Below the pieces are notes generated by a model. That model searched no databases, was not told the origin of the DNA, and worked only from the letters and a program-made list of their open reading frames with translations. From Halobacterium wangiae (GTDB taxonomy: Archaea; Halobacteriota; Halobacteria; Halobacteriales; Halobacteriaceae): a stretch of 64,000 nucleotides of DNA. The stretch lies in the NCBI RefSeq assembly GCF_021249345.1, contig NZ_CP089588.1, positions 3,038,001 through 3,102,000 of the forward strand. The letters run 5' to 3'. Shown piece by piece: positions 1 through 8,480 of the stretch. Each line of letters opens with the position of its first letter. The first letter of the stretch is position 1. A program made the position numbers and the translations under genes.

Positions 1-2
1 AC

Positions 3-623
3 ACGGGCGGTATGGGCAGCATCGCCGGTCCCGAAAAACTGCTGCCGTTCGTCACCGAGGCGGAGTACGAGGCCGCCCTCGAGACGATAGACGCGGTGGT
101 CGAGGGACTCCCCGACTACCGCGGCATCCTCTACGGCCAGTTTATGCTCACCCCCGAGGGCCCGAAGGTCGTCGAGTTCAACGCGCGCTTCGGCGACCCG
201 GAGGCGATGAACACGCTACCAGCAATGGAGACGCCGCTGCTCGACGTGCTCACCGCGGCGCGGGACGACGACCCGCTCCCCGACCTCGAGTTCGCCGATG
301 TCGCGACCGTCTGCAAGTACGCCGTCCCCGAGGGCTACCCGACGAACCCGGAGGGCGGTGTCCGCCTCACCGTCGACGAGTCGTCGGTCGGTGACGCCCA
401 GCTGTTCTACGCGAGCGTCGACGCGCGCGACGACGGCGTCTACACGACGACCTCGCGGTCGTTCGCCGTCGTCGGCACCGGCGACACGCTCGCGGAAGCG
501 AACGCGGAGGCCGAGGCAGCACTCACCGACCTCCCCGAGGGCCTGCGGGTCCGCCACGACATCGGGAGCGAGGAACTGCTCCAGCGCCGCGTCGACCACC
601 TCGCCGAACTGCGCGGCGAGTAG
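3..623 (+). CDS. purD: Phosphoribosylamine-glycine ligase, 3' part
   Basis: C-terminal part of GAR synthetase, which joins 5-phosphoribosylamine and glycine using ATP in de novo purine synthesis. The reading frame is open to the left edge and the visible protein begins TGGMGSIAGPE, the conserved ATP-grasp segment around NTGGMG, so the true start lies before the window. The stretch VVEFNARFGDPEAMNTLPAME carries the metal- and ATP-binding E, N and GDPE residues typical of the family. The last 80 or so residues match the PurD C-terminal beta-rich domain (VCKYAVPEGYP). It ends at a TAG only 6 bases before the stop of the opposite-strand membrane gene. Identification is confident; only the N-terminal half is missing. 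Confidence 0.93.
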   Translation, partial: TGGMGSIAGPEKLLPFVTEAEYEAALETIDAVVEGLPDYRGILYGQFMLTPEGPKVVEFNARFGDPEAMNTLPAMETPLLDVLTAARDDDPLPDLEFADVATVCKYAVPEGYPTNPEGGVRLTVDESSVGDAQLFYASVDARDDGVYTTTSRSFAVVGTGDTLAEANAEAEAALTDLPEGLRVRHDIGSEELLQRRVDHLAELRGE

Positions 624-629
624 GGCGGC

Positions 630-1259
630 TCAGTCCTCCAGCAGGCGGCGACGGGCGAACGAGACGAGGCCGCCGAGGTAGCCCGTCCCGAAGGCGGCGA
701 CGATGAGCGCGCCGAGTGTGTTGAACACGAGGTCCGTGACGATGTCGTCGACTCCCTTCACGGCCAGTGGCGCTTCTGCGCCGAGCGAGCGTGCGAGCGC
801 TCCCGAGGCGAACTCCAGCAACTCCCAGAAGACCCCCGCCGCCAGCACGAAGACGACGATGAAGACGGCCCGGAACTCGCCGGGGACGTCGATCTCCGGA
901 GAGTGCTCCTCGAACGTCCGGAGTATCACGTAGCCGATGCTAGCGATCACGACCGCCGAGACGGTGTGGGCGACGCTGTCGTACCACGAGAACCAGTCGT
1001 AGGGTCCCAGCGAGCCGAACGTGTGGATGGAGATGGACAGCGTGACCCAGAGCGCGAGCAGCGGGTCCATCGAGTAGCCGTACTCGTGGCGGACCAGGGC
1101 GGGTAACAGCGTCACGCCGAGACCGAACGCCACGCCGAGTGCCAGCCCCAGCCGAACCGTGACGAGCGTGTAGAGGAGCAACAGGAGCAGTCCGGTCTGC
1201 ATGATCAGGACCGCGATGCGCTGGGCGCCGTCGGGAAGTGTGAGTGAGCGGTGTCCCAT
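630..1259 (-). CDS. Six-helix membrane protein, YjdF/DUF2238-like
   Basis: Integral membrane protein of 209 residues with about five or six hydrophobic helices. The central part has the motif FSWYDSVAHTVSA, then WELLEFASG, then KGVDDIVTDLVFNTLGAL, a pattern like that of the YjdF/DUF2238 family (a D...H helix, a WE helix and a D..D..N.LGA helix). Biochemical function is unknown in that family. The start is the ATG at 1257-1259; a longer upstream extension would be Arg-rich out-of-frame sequence of the neighbour and is rejected. It lies 5 bases downstream of another membrane gene on the same strand and probably shares its transcript. Confidence 0.8.
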   Translation of the reverse strand: MGHRSLTLPDGAQRIAVLIMQTGLLLLLLYTLVTVRLGLALGVAFGLGVTLLPALVRHEYGYSMDPLLALWVTLSISIHTFGSLGPYDWFSWYDSVAHTVSAVVIASIGYVILRTFEEHSPEIDVPGEFRAVFIVVFVLAAGVFWELLEFASGALARSLGAEAPLAVKGVDDIVTDLVFNTLGALIVAAFGTGYLGGLVSFARRRLLED

Positions 1260-1264
1260 TGGTG

Positions 1265-1843
1265 TCACTCGACGGTCGGTTCCTCGGCAGTTCCCGCCTC
1301 CTCGGCTCGTTTGAAGTACAGTTCGAAGGCGCCGCCGACGACGACCGCGACGACGGTGACGAAGACGAAGTCCCACTGGATGTCCGCCTGGCTCTGGACG
1401 TACTGGGTCCCCAGCCACTGGTCCGAGTAGTACTGGACGACGGTCCACAGTCCCTGGACCGCCATCGTCGTCAACGCTGCGAACGCGACCGCGAAGCGCC
1501 TGCTCATCTCCACGTCCGTGTACGTGTCCAGTTCGGCGACGCCGACGAGCGCGAGGCTGGCGACGGCGGTGTAGGCGGTGATCTCCTGGTGGATGCCGAC
1601 CGCTCGCGCGGCCATCGCGGCGGCGCCGACGAACAGCACTGGCCACGGAACCAGCACCGTCCAGTCTCTGGTCGACAGGGTAGGGAGGGCGGCGACGAAG
1701 ACGAAGACGACCGCGAACCCGCCCCAGAGGAGGGTCCCGAAGACGAAGCTCTCGACGGCCGCCAGCAGGACGACGCCGAGCAATCCCCACCCGAGGAGGG
1801 CGTTCGTCCGCGCACTGGGGTCCCGGAGACGACGTACCGACAC
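1265..1843 (-). CDS. Conserved membrane protein of unknown function
   Basis: A 192-residue protein with five or six hydrophobic segments (about residues 15-33, 35-52, 63-78, 88-103, 115-135 and 155-172) and a short acidic tail. I do not recognise a named family. It starts with GTG at 1841-1843. On its own strand a TATA-like CTTTACGCG box lies about 25 bases upstream, which suits a leaderless transcript. It is first in a two-gene unit with the YjdF-like membrane protein downstream, so the two may act together in the membrane. Confidence 0.72.
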   Translation of the reverse strand: MSVRRLRDPSARTNALLGWGLLGVVLLAAVESFVFGTLLWGGFAVVFVFVAALPTLSTRDWTVLVPWPVLFVGAAAMAARAVGIHQEITAYTAVASLALVGVAELDTYTDVEMSRRFAVAFAALTTMAVQGLWTVVQYYSDQWLGTQYVQSQADIQWDFVFVTVVAVVVGGAFELYFKRAEEAGTAEEPTVE

Positions 1844-1960
1844 ACCGGACCTACGCGAGATTCGCGTAAAGGTATGGACTCCGTACTCGCCAGACGGGAC
1901 GGCCGAAGGCGGCAGGAGCAGTCCGAGTCGGGCAACCGACGGACGGGAAGCGGCCGGCCG

Positions 1961-2518
1961 CTACTGCGTTCCAGTCGACGTGCTCTCACTGCTCGGGAGT
2001 TCGACCACGTCGACGTCGCCGCCGGTCTCGGGGTCTCTGTCCTGGGCGGCGCGCACCGTCTCCCGCGCGAGTTCGGCCGCGTCGACCAGTTCGGGTCCGA
2101 CGTCGGCGTGCTCCAGTCGACCCAGCGCCACGGACGAACCGGTCCCCAGCGCTGCCTTCGCTGCCGAGACCGTGCTGCCGTCCTCACCAATCCGCTGGAA
2201 CTTCGCCCGCCCCTCGCCGTCGTGAGCGGCGACGACAGCGGCGACGCCGAGACCCTCGGCGACGTCCGCGGCGATCTGTCCGAGGTTCGTGATGCCGACC
2301 TCGCGACCCGCCTCGACGTCGAGCTGTCGAAGCTCCGCTTCGATACGACGACCGAACTCGTCGACGTCGCCCTGGTCGCCGACCGCGCCGGCCACTGCCG
2401 CGTCGAACTCGAACAGTCGGCGGACGCGTTTGCTCGTCACGTCGCCGTCCTCGACGGCGAGTGTGTCGGCGGCGATCACGACGCCGTCCTCGGTTTCGAC
2501 GGCGACGACGGTCCCCAT
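1961..2518 (-). CDS. Proteasome-beta-like Ntn-fold protein lacking catalytic residues
   Basis: A 185-residue protein that follows the 20S proteasome beta fold from end to end: DGVVIAADT at residues 11-19, RRLFEF at 33-38, a glycine-rich GTGSS near 125 and RDPETGGDVDVVEL near the C-terminus. Compared with archaeal PsmB, catalytic Asp17 is kept (D18), but Thr1 is replaced by Gly2 behind the initiator Met and Lys33 by Arg. There is no propeptide: the next upstream in-frame codon group ends in a stop, and a good Shine-Dalgarno (GAGGTGAG) sits just before the ATG. It should therefore not be an active threonine protease. It could be a structural paralogue or bind another protein. The family match is clear; the function is unknown. 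Confidence 0.8.
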   Translation of the reverse strand: MGTVVAVETEDGVVIAADTLAVEDGDVTSKRVRRLFEFDAAVAGAVGDQGDVDEFGRRIEAELRQLDVEAGREVGITNLGQIAADVAEGLGVAAVVAAHDGEGRAKFQRIGEDGSTVSAAKAALGTGSSVALGRLEHADVGPELVDAAELARETVRAAQDRDPETGGDVDVVELPSSESTSTGTQ

Positions 2519-2542
2519 CGACTCACCTCGGGGGGCGCCGGC

Positions 2543-2902
2543 TCATCGACGTCTCCAGCGGCGGAGGAGCCGCCGAACGGCCGTGGCCGCGACGACCCCG
2601 GCGACCATCCTGCCCGTGCGTCCGGTCAGACGTTTGCGGAGTCTGCCACCGCCCGATCCGCTGCTCGTCGTCTCGCTGGACGACGGCTCGCTGGACGACG
2701 ACGCGCGGTCCTCACTGCGTCCCCTGGAACGCATCCGTCGGGAGATGGCGGCAGCGCCCAGGCCCGCGGCTGCGACGCCTAGCCCGAGGCGCCGCCGTCG
2801 GGAACCGCCGGACTCCGATTCGGACGACGGTTTCCCTCGTGCTCGTTCGCTCGACGTCGTTTCCTCCTCCGTGCTGCTCCTTGACGGGAGTAGGCTACTC
2901 AT
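2543..2902 (-). CDS. Small Ser/Arg-rich protein of unknown function
   Basis: A 119-residue protein with a Ser/Glu-rich N-terminus, a short hydrophobic Gly/Ala segment (about residues 38-53), a Ser-rich linker, a second hydrophobic segment near residue 100 and a very basic end. It resembles a small membrane-associated haloarchaeal protein, but I recognise no family. Its ATG at 2900-2902 is preceded on the same strand by a TATA-like ATAACTATA at about 2927-2937, the usual distance for a leaderless start. Its stop is 24 bases before the proteasome-like gene, so the two probably form one transcript. Confidence 0.6.
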   Translation of the reverse strand: MSSLLPSRSSTEEETTSSERARGKPSSESESGGSRRRRLGLGVAAAGLGAAAISRRMRSRGRSEDRASSSSEPSSSETTSSGSGGGRLRKRLTGRTGRMVAGVVAATAVRRLLRRWRRR

Positions 2903-3054
2903 TGCACCCTCTCAGACGGCGGCGGCGAGTATAGTTATCCAGTGCTGTCCGTGGACAAGGCGTCGATTACGGGCACTGCTTCGGGTCCACCAGCACGCCG
3001 AGGTGGGGCACGCGGTCCCGAACGACTCTTAGAGGGCTTTGGTGTGCCGGGTGT

Positions 3055-3603
3055 GTGCCTATTCCGCTCACCGGAGTAGTACTGTCGATGGCACTGCTGT
3101 CACGACCACGGACGGACGAACGGGAGGAATCGTCGGAGGGTGGGTTGCTGCGGTCGGCCGGGAACGGCGCAGTCGGCGGCGCGCTGGCGACAGTCGTGAT
3201 GACCGCCTACCGCATGCCGGTTGCCTCGTCGCTGCCGCCGACCGCCGAGTTCTGGGCGCAGTACGTCGCGGGCGGCGAGGCCGACGACCACCCGGTCCCC
3301 GCGCTCGTGCTACACCTGGGCTACGGTGCCACGGCGGGCGTCGCGTTCGGCGCCCTCTTCGGACCGTTCGAACGGCGCACGGACAGCGACGAGGCTCGCG
3401 AGACCGGCGGCGTCGTCCTCGGGACGCTGTACGCGCTGGCGCTCTCTCTATTCGGTGAACGGGTGGTTCTCCGCGGCCTCCTGGACGTCGACCTCGACGC
3501 CACGGAGTCGCTCATCTTCCACGTCGGCCACCTCGTCTACGGTCTCTCGCTGGGGTCGTGGGTCGCGTCGGAGTCGACGGTCGAGGACCTGGAGCTGCAG
3601 TGA
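3055..3603 (+). CDS. Membrane protein of unknown function
   Basis: A 182-residue protein with an N-terminal hydrophobic start, a glycine-rich helix (GNGAVGGALATVVMTAYRMP), two central helices around LHLGYGATAGVAFGALFGPF and GGVVLGTLYALALSLFGERV, and a final helix HVGHLVYGLSLGSWVAS. This layout is shared by haloarchaeal DUF-type membrane proteins of unknown role. The start is uncertain: GTG at 3055 gives 182 residues, while an in-frame ATG at 3088 would shorten it by 11. A TTAGAG stretch at about 3028 suits a leaderless GTG start. It ends 3 bases before the convergent small gene. Confidence 0.68.
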   Translation: MPIPLTGVVLSMALLSRPRTDEREESSEGGLLRSAGNGAVGGALATVVMTAYRMPVASSLPPTAEFWAQYVAGGEADDHPVPALVLHLGYGATAGVAFGALFGPFERRTDSDEARETGGVVLGTLYALALSLFGERVVLRGLLDVDLDATESLIFHVGHLVYGLSLGSWVASESTVEDLELQ

Positions 3604-3606
3604 GCG

Positions 3607-3876
3607 TCAGTTCTCGATCTTCTCGACGATCTCGTTGGCCTGCTCGCGGGCCTTCTCTTCGCCGACGTTCTTGGCGATGAGGACGGACTGGACCTCCCAG
3701 TCGTCGCTGCCCTCGCGTTTCCCGGTTCGGACCTCGCTCCCCTCCGAGACCGAGTCCGACGCGTTGTCCGCCCAGTCGGGCGTCCGGATCGTCTCGAAGT
3801 CGTCGGGGTCGCGGTACCTGACGTGGATGTACTCGTCCCCAGTCTCGACGGCCTCCGGGTCGGGGTGGTCTGCCAT
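3607..3876 (-). CDS. Small acidic haloarchaeal protein
   Basis: An 89-residue acidic protein beginning MADHPDPEAVETGDEYIHVR. It looks like a compact alpha/beta domain: two beta-like stretches (EYIHVRYRDP, DWEVQSVLIAK) and a C-terminal helix EEKAREQANEIVEKIEN. No catalytic motif is seen and I do not recognise the family. The ATG at 3874-3876 is preferred because the frame upstream of it turns into low-complexity sequence antisense to the copper-binding gene. It converges with the membrane protein on its left and is divergent from the copper-binding gene on its right. Confidence 0.68.
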   Translation of the reverse strand: MADHPDPEAVETGDEYIHVRYRDPDDFETIRTPDWADNASDSVSEGSEVRTGKREGSDDWEVQSVLIAKNVGEEKAREQANEIVEKIEN

Positions 3877-4039
3877 GTGTGAACGTAGGACTCGGAGCTG
3901 GAAAAGGCGTGTGGCAGCCCCAGCGAGGAGGTTCTGGCCGTCCGCGGTCCCACGGGCACGCGAACTCCCACAACCGCTTAACACACCCTGTATGGGCAAG
4001 CCGAACCGTGAACTTGCCGACCGGCGTACGTTCGTCTGC

Positions 4040-4396
4040 ATGTCTCTCGCAGAAACCGTCGAGAAAATCGATAGACTGAGCGACGAACAGCGCGAGTGCA
4101 TCGAGAACTGCAACGAGGCGGCAGAAGTCTGTGAGTGGTGCGCAGACGAGTGTCTCGGTGACGCGGATATGGAGGAGTGTGCCCGACTCTGTCGGGACGT
4201 CGCCGACCTCACCTCGCTGCACGCCCGGTTCATGGCACGGGGTTCGAACTACAGCAGCGACCTCGCGGGGATCTGCGCAGACTCTTGCGAAGCGTGTGCC
4301 GACGAGTGCGAACAGCACGACGCCGACCACTGCCAGCTCTGTGCGGAGGTCCTCCGGGAGTGCGCCGAGACCTGCCGGGAGATGGCGAGCGCGTAG
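4040..4396 (+). CDS. Csp-like four-helix copper-binding protein (DUF326)
   Basis: A 118-residue, Cys-rich helical protein. Cysteines recur in CxxxC and CxxC spacing (about residues 20, 24, 31, 34, 38, 47, 51, 79, 83, 86, 90, 97, 100, 107 and 111), lining the helices as in the DUF326/Csp copper-storage family. By analogy it would bind Cu(I) in the cytosol; there is no signal peptide. The ATG at 4040 is preferred. Another in-frame ATG at 3992 lies only about 10 bases after a TATA-like CTTAAC, too close to it for transcript initiation. No copper ATPase or metallochaperone is adjacent. Confidence 0.88.
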   Translation: MSLAETVEKIDRLSDEQRECIENCNEAAEVCEWCADECLGDADMEECARLCRDVADLTSLHARFMARGSNYSSDLAGICADSCEACADECEQHDADHCQLCAEVLRECAETCREMASA

Positions 4397-4480
4397 GTCG
4401 AGGTCCAACCGTCGGACGGCTACCCGACGACGCCAGCAGTCGACGGACTCGCCGGCGGCGGCCCGTTCGACGGCGTAGAG

Positions 4481-5017
4481 TCACCGCGAGTCGAACGCCA
4501 GGTCCTCGTCGAGTCCCTCGCCGAACGCGGTCTCGTCGTCGACGGACTCGACGACGGAGAACTCTCCGCTCGACTCGAGCACGATCGCCTCGACTTCGGC
4601 GAGCGTGCTGTGGTCGTTCTTCCGCGCGGCCGTCACGAGTTCCGTCTCGGGTACGCGTTCGCGACGCATCGCGTCCCGGAGGAACTCCCCCCGGTAGTAG
4701 AGCAACACCGGCGGGTTCGTCACGACTCGTCCCACGAACGACCAGCGGACCGTCATCCGGGTGACGACGTACTGTAGCCCGACGAGTAACGCGAACGCCA
4801 GGAGTGCCTCGGCCAGCGAGACGCGCGACGCCGTGAGCGCGCGACCGAAGACGGAGCCCAGGGCGACGGTGATGATGAAGTCGAAGGCGTTCATGCTCGA
4901 CAGCGTCCGACTCCCCGAGATGCGGAGCAGCGTCACGAGTGCGACGTACATCACGACGCCGACGACGACGATCCGGACCAGTGGCTGCCAGCCCCCGAAG
5001 AAGAAGTTGCTGCTCAT
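4481..5017 (-). CDS. DUF421 (YetF-like) membrane protein
   Basis: A 178-residue protein with two or three N-terminal helices (to about residue 85) followed by a cytosolic DUF421 domain containing NPPVLLYYRGEFLRDAMRRERV and ELVTAARKNDHSTLAEVEAIVLESSGEFSVV, hallmarks of the YetF/YkjA family. Known members are membrane proteins without an established reaction. Its ATG overlaps the stop of the upstream ion-channel gene by 4 bases (ATGA), so translation is probably coupled and the two proteins are likely needed together. Confidence 0.85.
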   Translation of the reverse strand: MSSNFFFGGWQPLVRIVVVGVVMYVALVTLLRISGSRTLSSMNAFDFIITVALGSVFGRALTASRVSLAEALLAFALLVGLQYVVTRMTVRWSFVGRVVTNPPVLLYYRGEFLRDAMRRERVPETELVTAARKNDHSTLAEVEAIVLESSGEFSVVESVDDETAFGEGLDEDLAFDSR

Positions 5018-6009
5018 CGTCGACGTGGGGGCCACTGCCAGGCGTCGCTGTGCACGAGGCCGAGCAGGTGGCGGCGTCGTTCGTCGAGGTCGCCGACGGC
5101 GGTCGCGAACTCGTCGTCGGAGACTGTCGGTACGTTCGCCTCCCGGACGCGGTCGAGGTCCGGCGGCGTCGGTGCGTCCTCGGAAGGGTCGATGAACGCC
5201 TCGTCGAGCGTCTCGAGGTAGTTCTCGGTGGCGCTCCTGGCGTTCTCGACGAGGGCCGTGTTCGGCTGGTCGCGCCCCGGGACACCGAACCGGAGGACGG
5301 TCAGCGCCTCGTCGAAGATTGCGACGGCCATCGCGGAGGACTGCGTAGCCTCCTCGCTGTGGTAGTAGTGGAGGATGGGGTAGGCCTTGTGCTGGGTGGC
5401 GAGCGTGTCGAGTTCGGACGCGAGGGAGTTCAACGGGAGGTGTAATCCGCGGAAGCCATCGTCCCACCCCGTGCCGACGACCGTCTCGCTGCGCTCGCCG
5501 AGTCCGGTCGTGCTGCTCGCGAACGACCGCTTCTCGGAGACGGCGCCGAGGACGGAGAGGACGTAGGAGACGCCCATCGTGACGAACAGCATCCCGCTGG
5601 CGGTCGTGAGCGCCGCGGCGATCTGCCAGGCGCCGTAGCCGGGGTAGAAGTCGCCGTTCCCCATCGTGAACATCGCGTACGCGACGAAGTAGATGCGACC
5701 GGTCCACGAGACCCCGCTCGCGTCGCGGGCGTTGACGAGCGCGTTCTCGCCGCTGGCGAACACCAGTGTCCAGCCACCCCAGATTCCCGCGACCCAGACG
5801 ACGAGCGTCAGCGTCAGGATGAGCGGCCCGGCCAGACTCAGCGTCCGGGAGCGGTTGCTCCCCAGGCGCCTGAGTCCGCGCCACAGCCACGAGGTCAACC
5901 GGGAGGACAGCGGACCGGACCCGCCGTCGACCCAGAGCGTCGTCCAGAGGATGTCCACGACGGTGAGGACGAGCAACGCGACGCCCACGACGAGGTAGAC
6001 CACGCTCAT
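5014..6009 (-). CDS. Two-pore-helix ion channel with GNGD filter
   Basis: A 331-residue protein. It has an N-terminal helix (residues 1-24), a second at about 62-84, a pore loop with TMGNGD at residues 115-120, an inner helix at about 128-155, and then a 170-residue cytosolic, mostly helical domain. The layout is that of the Ion_trans_2 potassium-channel superfamily, where the filter normally reads TVGYGD. Here Tyr is Asn and Val is Met, so selectivity may differ. It overlaps the DUF421 gene downstream by ATGA. The cytosolic domain has no recognisable RCK or cyclic-nucleotide motif. Confidence 0.8.
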   Translation of the reverse strand: MSVVYLVVGVALLVLTVVDILWTTLWVDGGSGPLSSRLTSWLWRGLRRLGSNRSRTLSLAGPLILTLTLVVWVAGIWGGWTLVFASGENALVNARDASGVSWTGRIYFVAYAMFTMGNGDFYPGYGAWQIAAALTTASGMLFVTMGVSYVLSVLGAVSEKRSFASSTTGLGERSETVVGTGWDDGFRGLHLPLNSLASELDTLATQHKAYPILHYYHSEEATQSSAMAVAIFDEALTVLRFGVPGRDQPNTALVENARSATENYLETLDEAFIDPSEDAPTPPDLDRVREANVPTVSDDEFATAVGDLDERRRHLLGLVHSDAWQWPPRRR

Positions 6010-6274
6010 GGCTGGTGGCGTCTGCTCGTTCCACTCGTGGAGGCTGTCCAGAACACGCTGCTACCGTCCGTGGTGCCGGGTCGATAGTTCGTTCGACCGC
6101 TTCGGGCCGAGCAGTCCCCGTCGAACGCCCGCACCGGGAACCACGCTGCGCCCAGGCCGACCCGTCCGCGGCGTCGGGCTATCGCGTCCGGGCTGCTCGG
6201 ACGGTAGTCGGTTCACATCACGCCGATACGTGACTGAGCGGGATAAGCGGCGGACTGGCGACTGCAAGCCCGAC

Positions 6275-7378
6275 TCAGGCCTCTTCGACAGGGTTGGCGG
6301 TGGGCGGGTGGGGTGCCGTGAGCTTCGCCACGTCGGCCTCGAACCGGTGGGCCTGTTCGAGGCGCAACTGGCAAGCTTCGGTCTCGGTCAACGTCCCGGC
6401 GCCGCCCAGACGGAGCGACAGCGGTCGGTACGCCGAGCTGTCGAACCCCATTCGCCGCAGGTAGTTCTGCACCGGCGTCGGTCTGAGCCCGAAGTTGATG
6501 GCGACCCGACTCAGGTCGTACAGTTCGTCGAACTCCGGGACGCCGATTCGGTCGTCGAAGACGCCCGGACGACCGACCTCGACGGGTTTGTGCTCGGTCT
6601 GCTCGACGAGTTCGGCGACGTCGGTGGCGAGTCGGACGACTTCCGAGGGGAGCGCGGCGTCGGGTGCGCGCCACTCGACCGTCGGCTGGCAGCGCCGGAG
6701 TCGCACGGGGTTCAACACGGTGTTCTCCGGCTCGAAGTACTCCTCGACCGTCGCTGCCGAGACGCCACGGTCCTCGGCGATGGACTTGAACGCCTCGTAC
6801 GCACTGTCCACGCGCTGTTGCCACTCCTCGACGGAGTCGGTGTACTCCCAGAGGTCACAGAACTGCCTGAACTCCGGGCCACACTGCTTCCGGTAGGCGT
6901 GAGCGCGCGAGGACGACCGGCCGCGCTGGCCGCAGTAGTACGGCGAGGAACTGGTCAGCGCGAGTGCCGGGTCGAGCGCGGTGAGGAGGTTGAGCTGACG
7001 GACGGTCTCGCCACGCTCGAAGTGGACGTGCGTCCCGGCGCAGTTCTTCGCGCTCTTGACGCCCCCGCCGTAGATCTGCTCGAACAGTTTCCCGCGTTCG
7101 TCGTGACACGCCACGTCCGCCTCCGTGAGCGGCGTTCCGAGCGGGACGAGCAGATTCCCGCCGGCGTGTGCGGCCCGGATGGCCGTCCGGAGCGTCTCCT
7201 GGAGGTCACGTCTGAGCGCTGCCTCGGACCCGCAGGGTTCCGTCTGAACTTCGAGAAGCGGCCCGACGAATTCGGGTTTGATTCGTTCGTGTTCGTCGGC
7301 GATCTGCCGACCGTCACATAGACAGCCGTCCTGGTCGACGACCCAGAGTTCAAGCTCGATCCCCGTTGTTACTGTCAT
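6275..7378 (-). CDS. Glutamate-cysteine ligase family 2 (carboxylate-amine ligase)
   Basis: A 367-residue GCS2-type ligase, which makes a gamma-glutamyl or similar amide bond using ATP. Family features are GIELELWVVD at the N-terminus (metal/ATP acidic residues), NCAGTHVHFE near residue 122 (the GxHxH motif), ALTSSSPYYCG in the middle and VEWRAPDA (the VE.R motif). Haloarchaea use gamma-glutamylcysteine as a thiol, so that product is possible, but this may equally be a paralogue with another amine substrate. The ATG at 7376-7378 was chosen over a GTG 36 bases upstream because homologues begin just before GIELE. A TATA-like GATATAAGG on the same strand at about 7488-7496 could be the promoter, with a roughly 90-base leader. 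Confidence 0.8.
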   Translation of the reverse strand: MTVTTGIELELWVVDQDGCLCDGRQIADEHERIKPEFVGPLLEVQTEPCGSEAALRRDLQETLRTAIRAAHAGGNLLVPLGTPLTEADVACHDERGKLFEQIYGGGVKSAKNCAGTHVHFERGETVRQLNLLTALDPALALTSSSPYYCGQRGRSSSRAHAYRKQCGPEFRQFCDLWEYTDSVEEWQQRVDSAYEAFKSIAEDRGVSAATVEEYFEPENTVLNPVRLRRCQPTVEWRAPDAALPSEVVRLATDVAELVEQTEHKPVEVGRPGVFDDRIGVPEFDELYDLSRVAINFGLRPTPVQNYLRRMGFDSSAYRPLSLRLGGAGTLTETEACQLRLEQAHRFEADVAKLTAPHPPTANPVEEA

Positions 7379-7814
7379 TGTTGTAGGTTTCAGCCCCGAA
7401 CGGCTACCGTTCACTGCTGGAGACGACGAACGTCTCTACAGTACTGAAGAGGAAGCGACCGGTTGTGCGCGTCCCTTTCGTCTGCAAACTCCTTATATCG
7501 GGACGCCTCTCCGTCGGGCGATTCGCCTCGGCGTCGCCGCCCGGACGACGGCTGTCCCGACCGGCCACCGCCCCGCGATGTCGTTGGCACAGTGGTGGGG
7601 CGACGCGCTCCACAGTGGCAGCGGAATCCCGACGACGACGGTAACTGACGAGTGAGGTTTCGTCGGCTACCAGCCGATACTCACGGAGTGGTAGGCGGGA
7701 GAACTCGGGGCTGTTCCTGGGGGAGAGACCGAGAGCCGTGCCTAGGGTCCCGTTACCTCGATACCGACCACCAGCAGGGTAGTGAGGGTTCAGCGGGCGG
7801 GCACGGAGGTGTCG
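7379..7814. other. Intergenic stretch without a supported gene
   Basis: A 436-base gap between the GCS2-type ligase and the Bat-type regulator, both on the minus strand. The short open frames here have no coding character that I can recognise. The only clear element is the AT-rich TTATATC/GATATAAG box at about 7489-7497, which could start the ligase transcript. I see no convincing hairpin, tRNA or repeat. Confidence 0.5.
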
Positions 7815-8480
7815 TCACTTGACCTGGGCGAGTGGGAAGTCCGCGGAGACGACGTTCGTGATCATCACACGGTGGGCGCGGGAGAGGCGTTCGGAGAGTG
7901 CCTGGTGGGTGACGTCGAACTCGTCGGCGAGTTCCTCCAGCGTCACCTTCCGGGGGATGTCGTAGAACCCCTTCTGGAGCGCCGTCTCGAGGGTGACGTA
8001 CTGCTTCTGGCTGAGTCCGTACTGTCGCGGGCGAACGGCGACGGTCGGGTCGTAGATCGACTCGATGTCGACGCGGAGCCCGCTGTCCCGGCAGTGGTGG
8101 TACCAGTCCTCCATCGACTCTCGCTCGGCGAACAGGACGCGGAAACACCACTTCCCGTCGAACGCCTGGGTTCGCAGCACCGTCCCGTGGTCCCAGAACA
8201 TGTCGCGGAAGCGGTCCTCGGTGGGCTTCGCCCACTCGACCCGGTAGACGGACTCCTTCTCAAGCGTCGCGAGCGGCGAGACTCGTTCGACGGTCGAGTC
8301 CTCGCGGAGCGCCGGACCAATGTCCGCGTCTGTCCCCTCGAAGGCCAGCACCGGCATCACGGAGTTCGGCCCCGTAGTGACGGTTCGCATCACGTCGACC
8401 CTGGTCTCCGGGACGTCCGACAGGGTGTCCTCGAGTGCGAGCTGTTCGGCTGGAACGGCGATTTCGATGATAGATGTCAT
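7815..8480 (-). CDS. HTH_10 (Bat-type) transcriptional regulator
   Basis: A 221-residue regulator of the bacterioopsin-activator type. The N-terminal 150 residues form a beta-rich sensor-like domain. The C-terminal part (about residues 155-210) is the HTH_10 DNA-binding region: LSQKQYVTLETALQKGFYDIP followed by TLEELADEFDVTHQALSERL. The start is the ATG at 8478-8480, where homologues begin with a short strand (MTSIIEIAVPAE). An upstream in-frame extension of 25 residues is possible but uncharacteristic. It sits alone between unrelated genes, so its target is not obvious. Confidence 0.88.
   Translation of the reverse strand: MTSIIEIAVPAEQLALEDTLSDVPETRVDVMRTVTTGPNSVMPVLAFEGTDADIGPALREDSTVERVSPLATLEKESVYRVEWAKPTEDRFRDMFWDHGTVLRTQAFDGKWCFRVLFAERESMEDWYHHCRDSGLRVDIESIYDPTVAVRPRQYGLSQKQYVTLETALQKGFYDIPRKVTLEELADEFDVTHQALSERLSRAHRVMITNVVSADFPLAQVK

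Noticed and set aside
6010-6274. Small gene between the ion channel and the GCS2 ligase
   Set aside because: Short open frames on both strands are Arg/Ser-rich shadows with no promoter or family pattern.
7463-7648. Short plus-strand gene in the gap after the GCS2 ligase
   Set aside because: Arg/Pro-rich composition, no conserved pattern, and no start signal.
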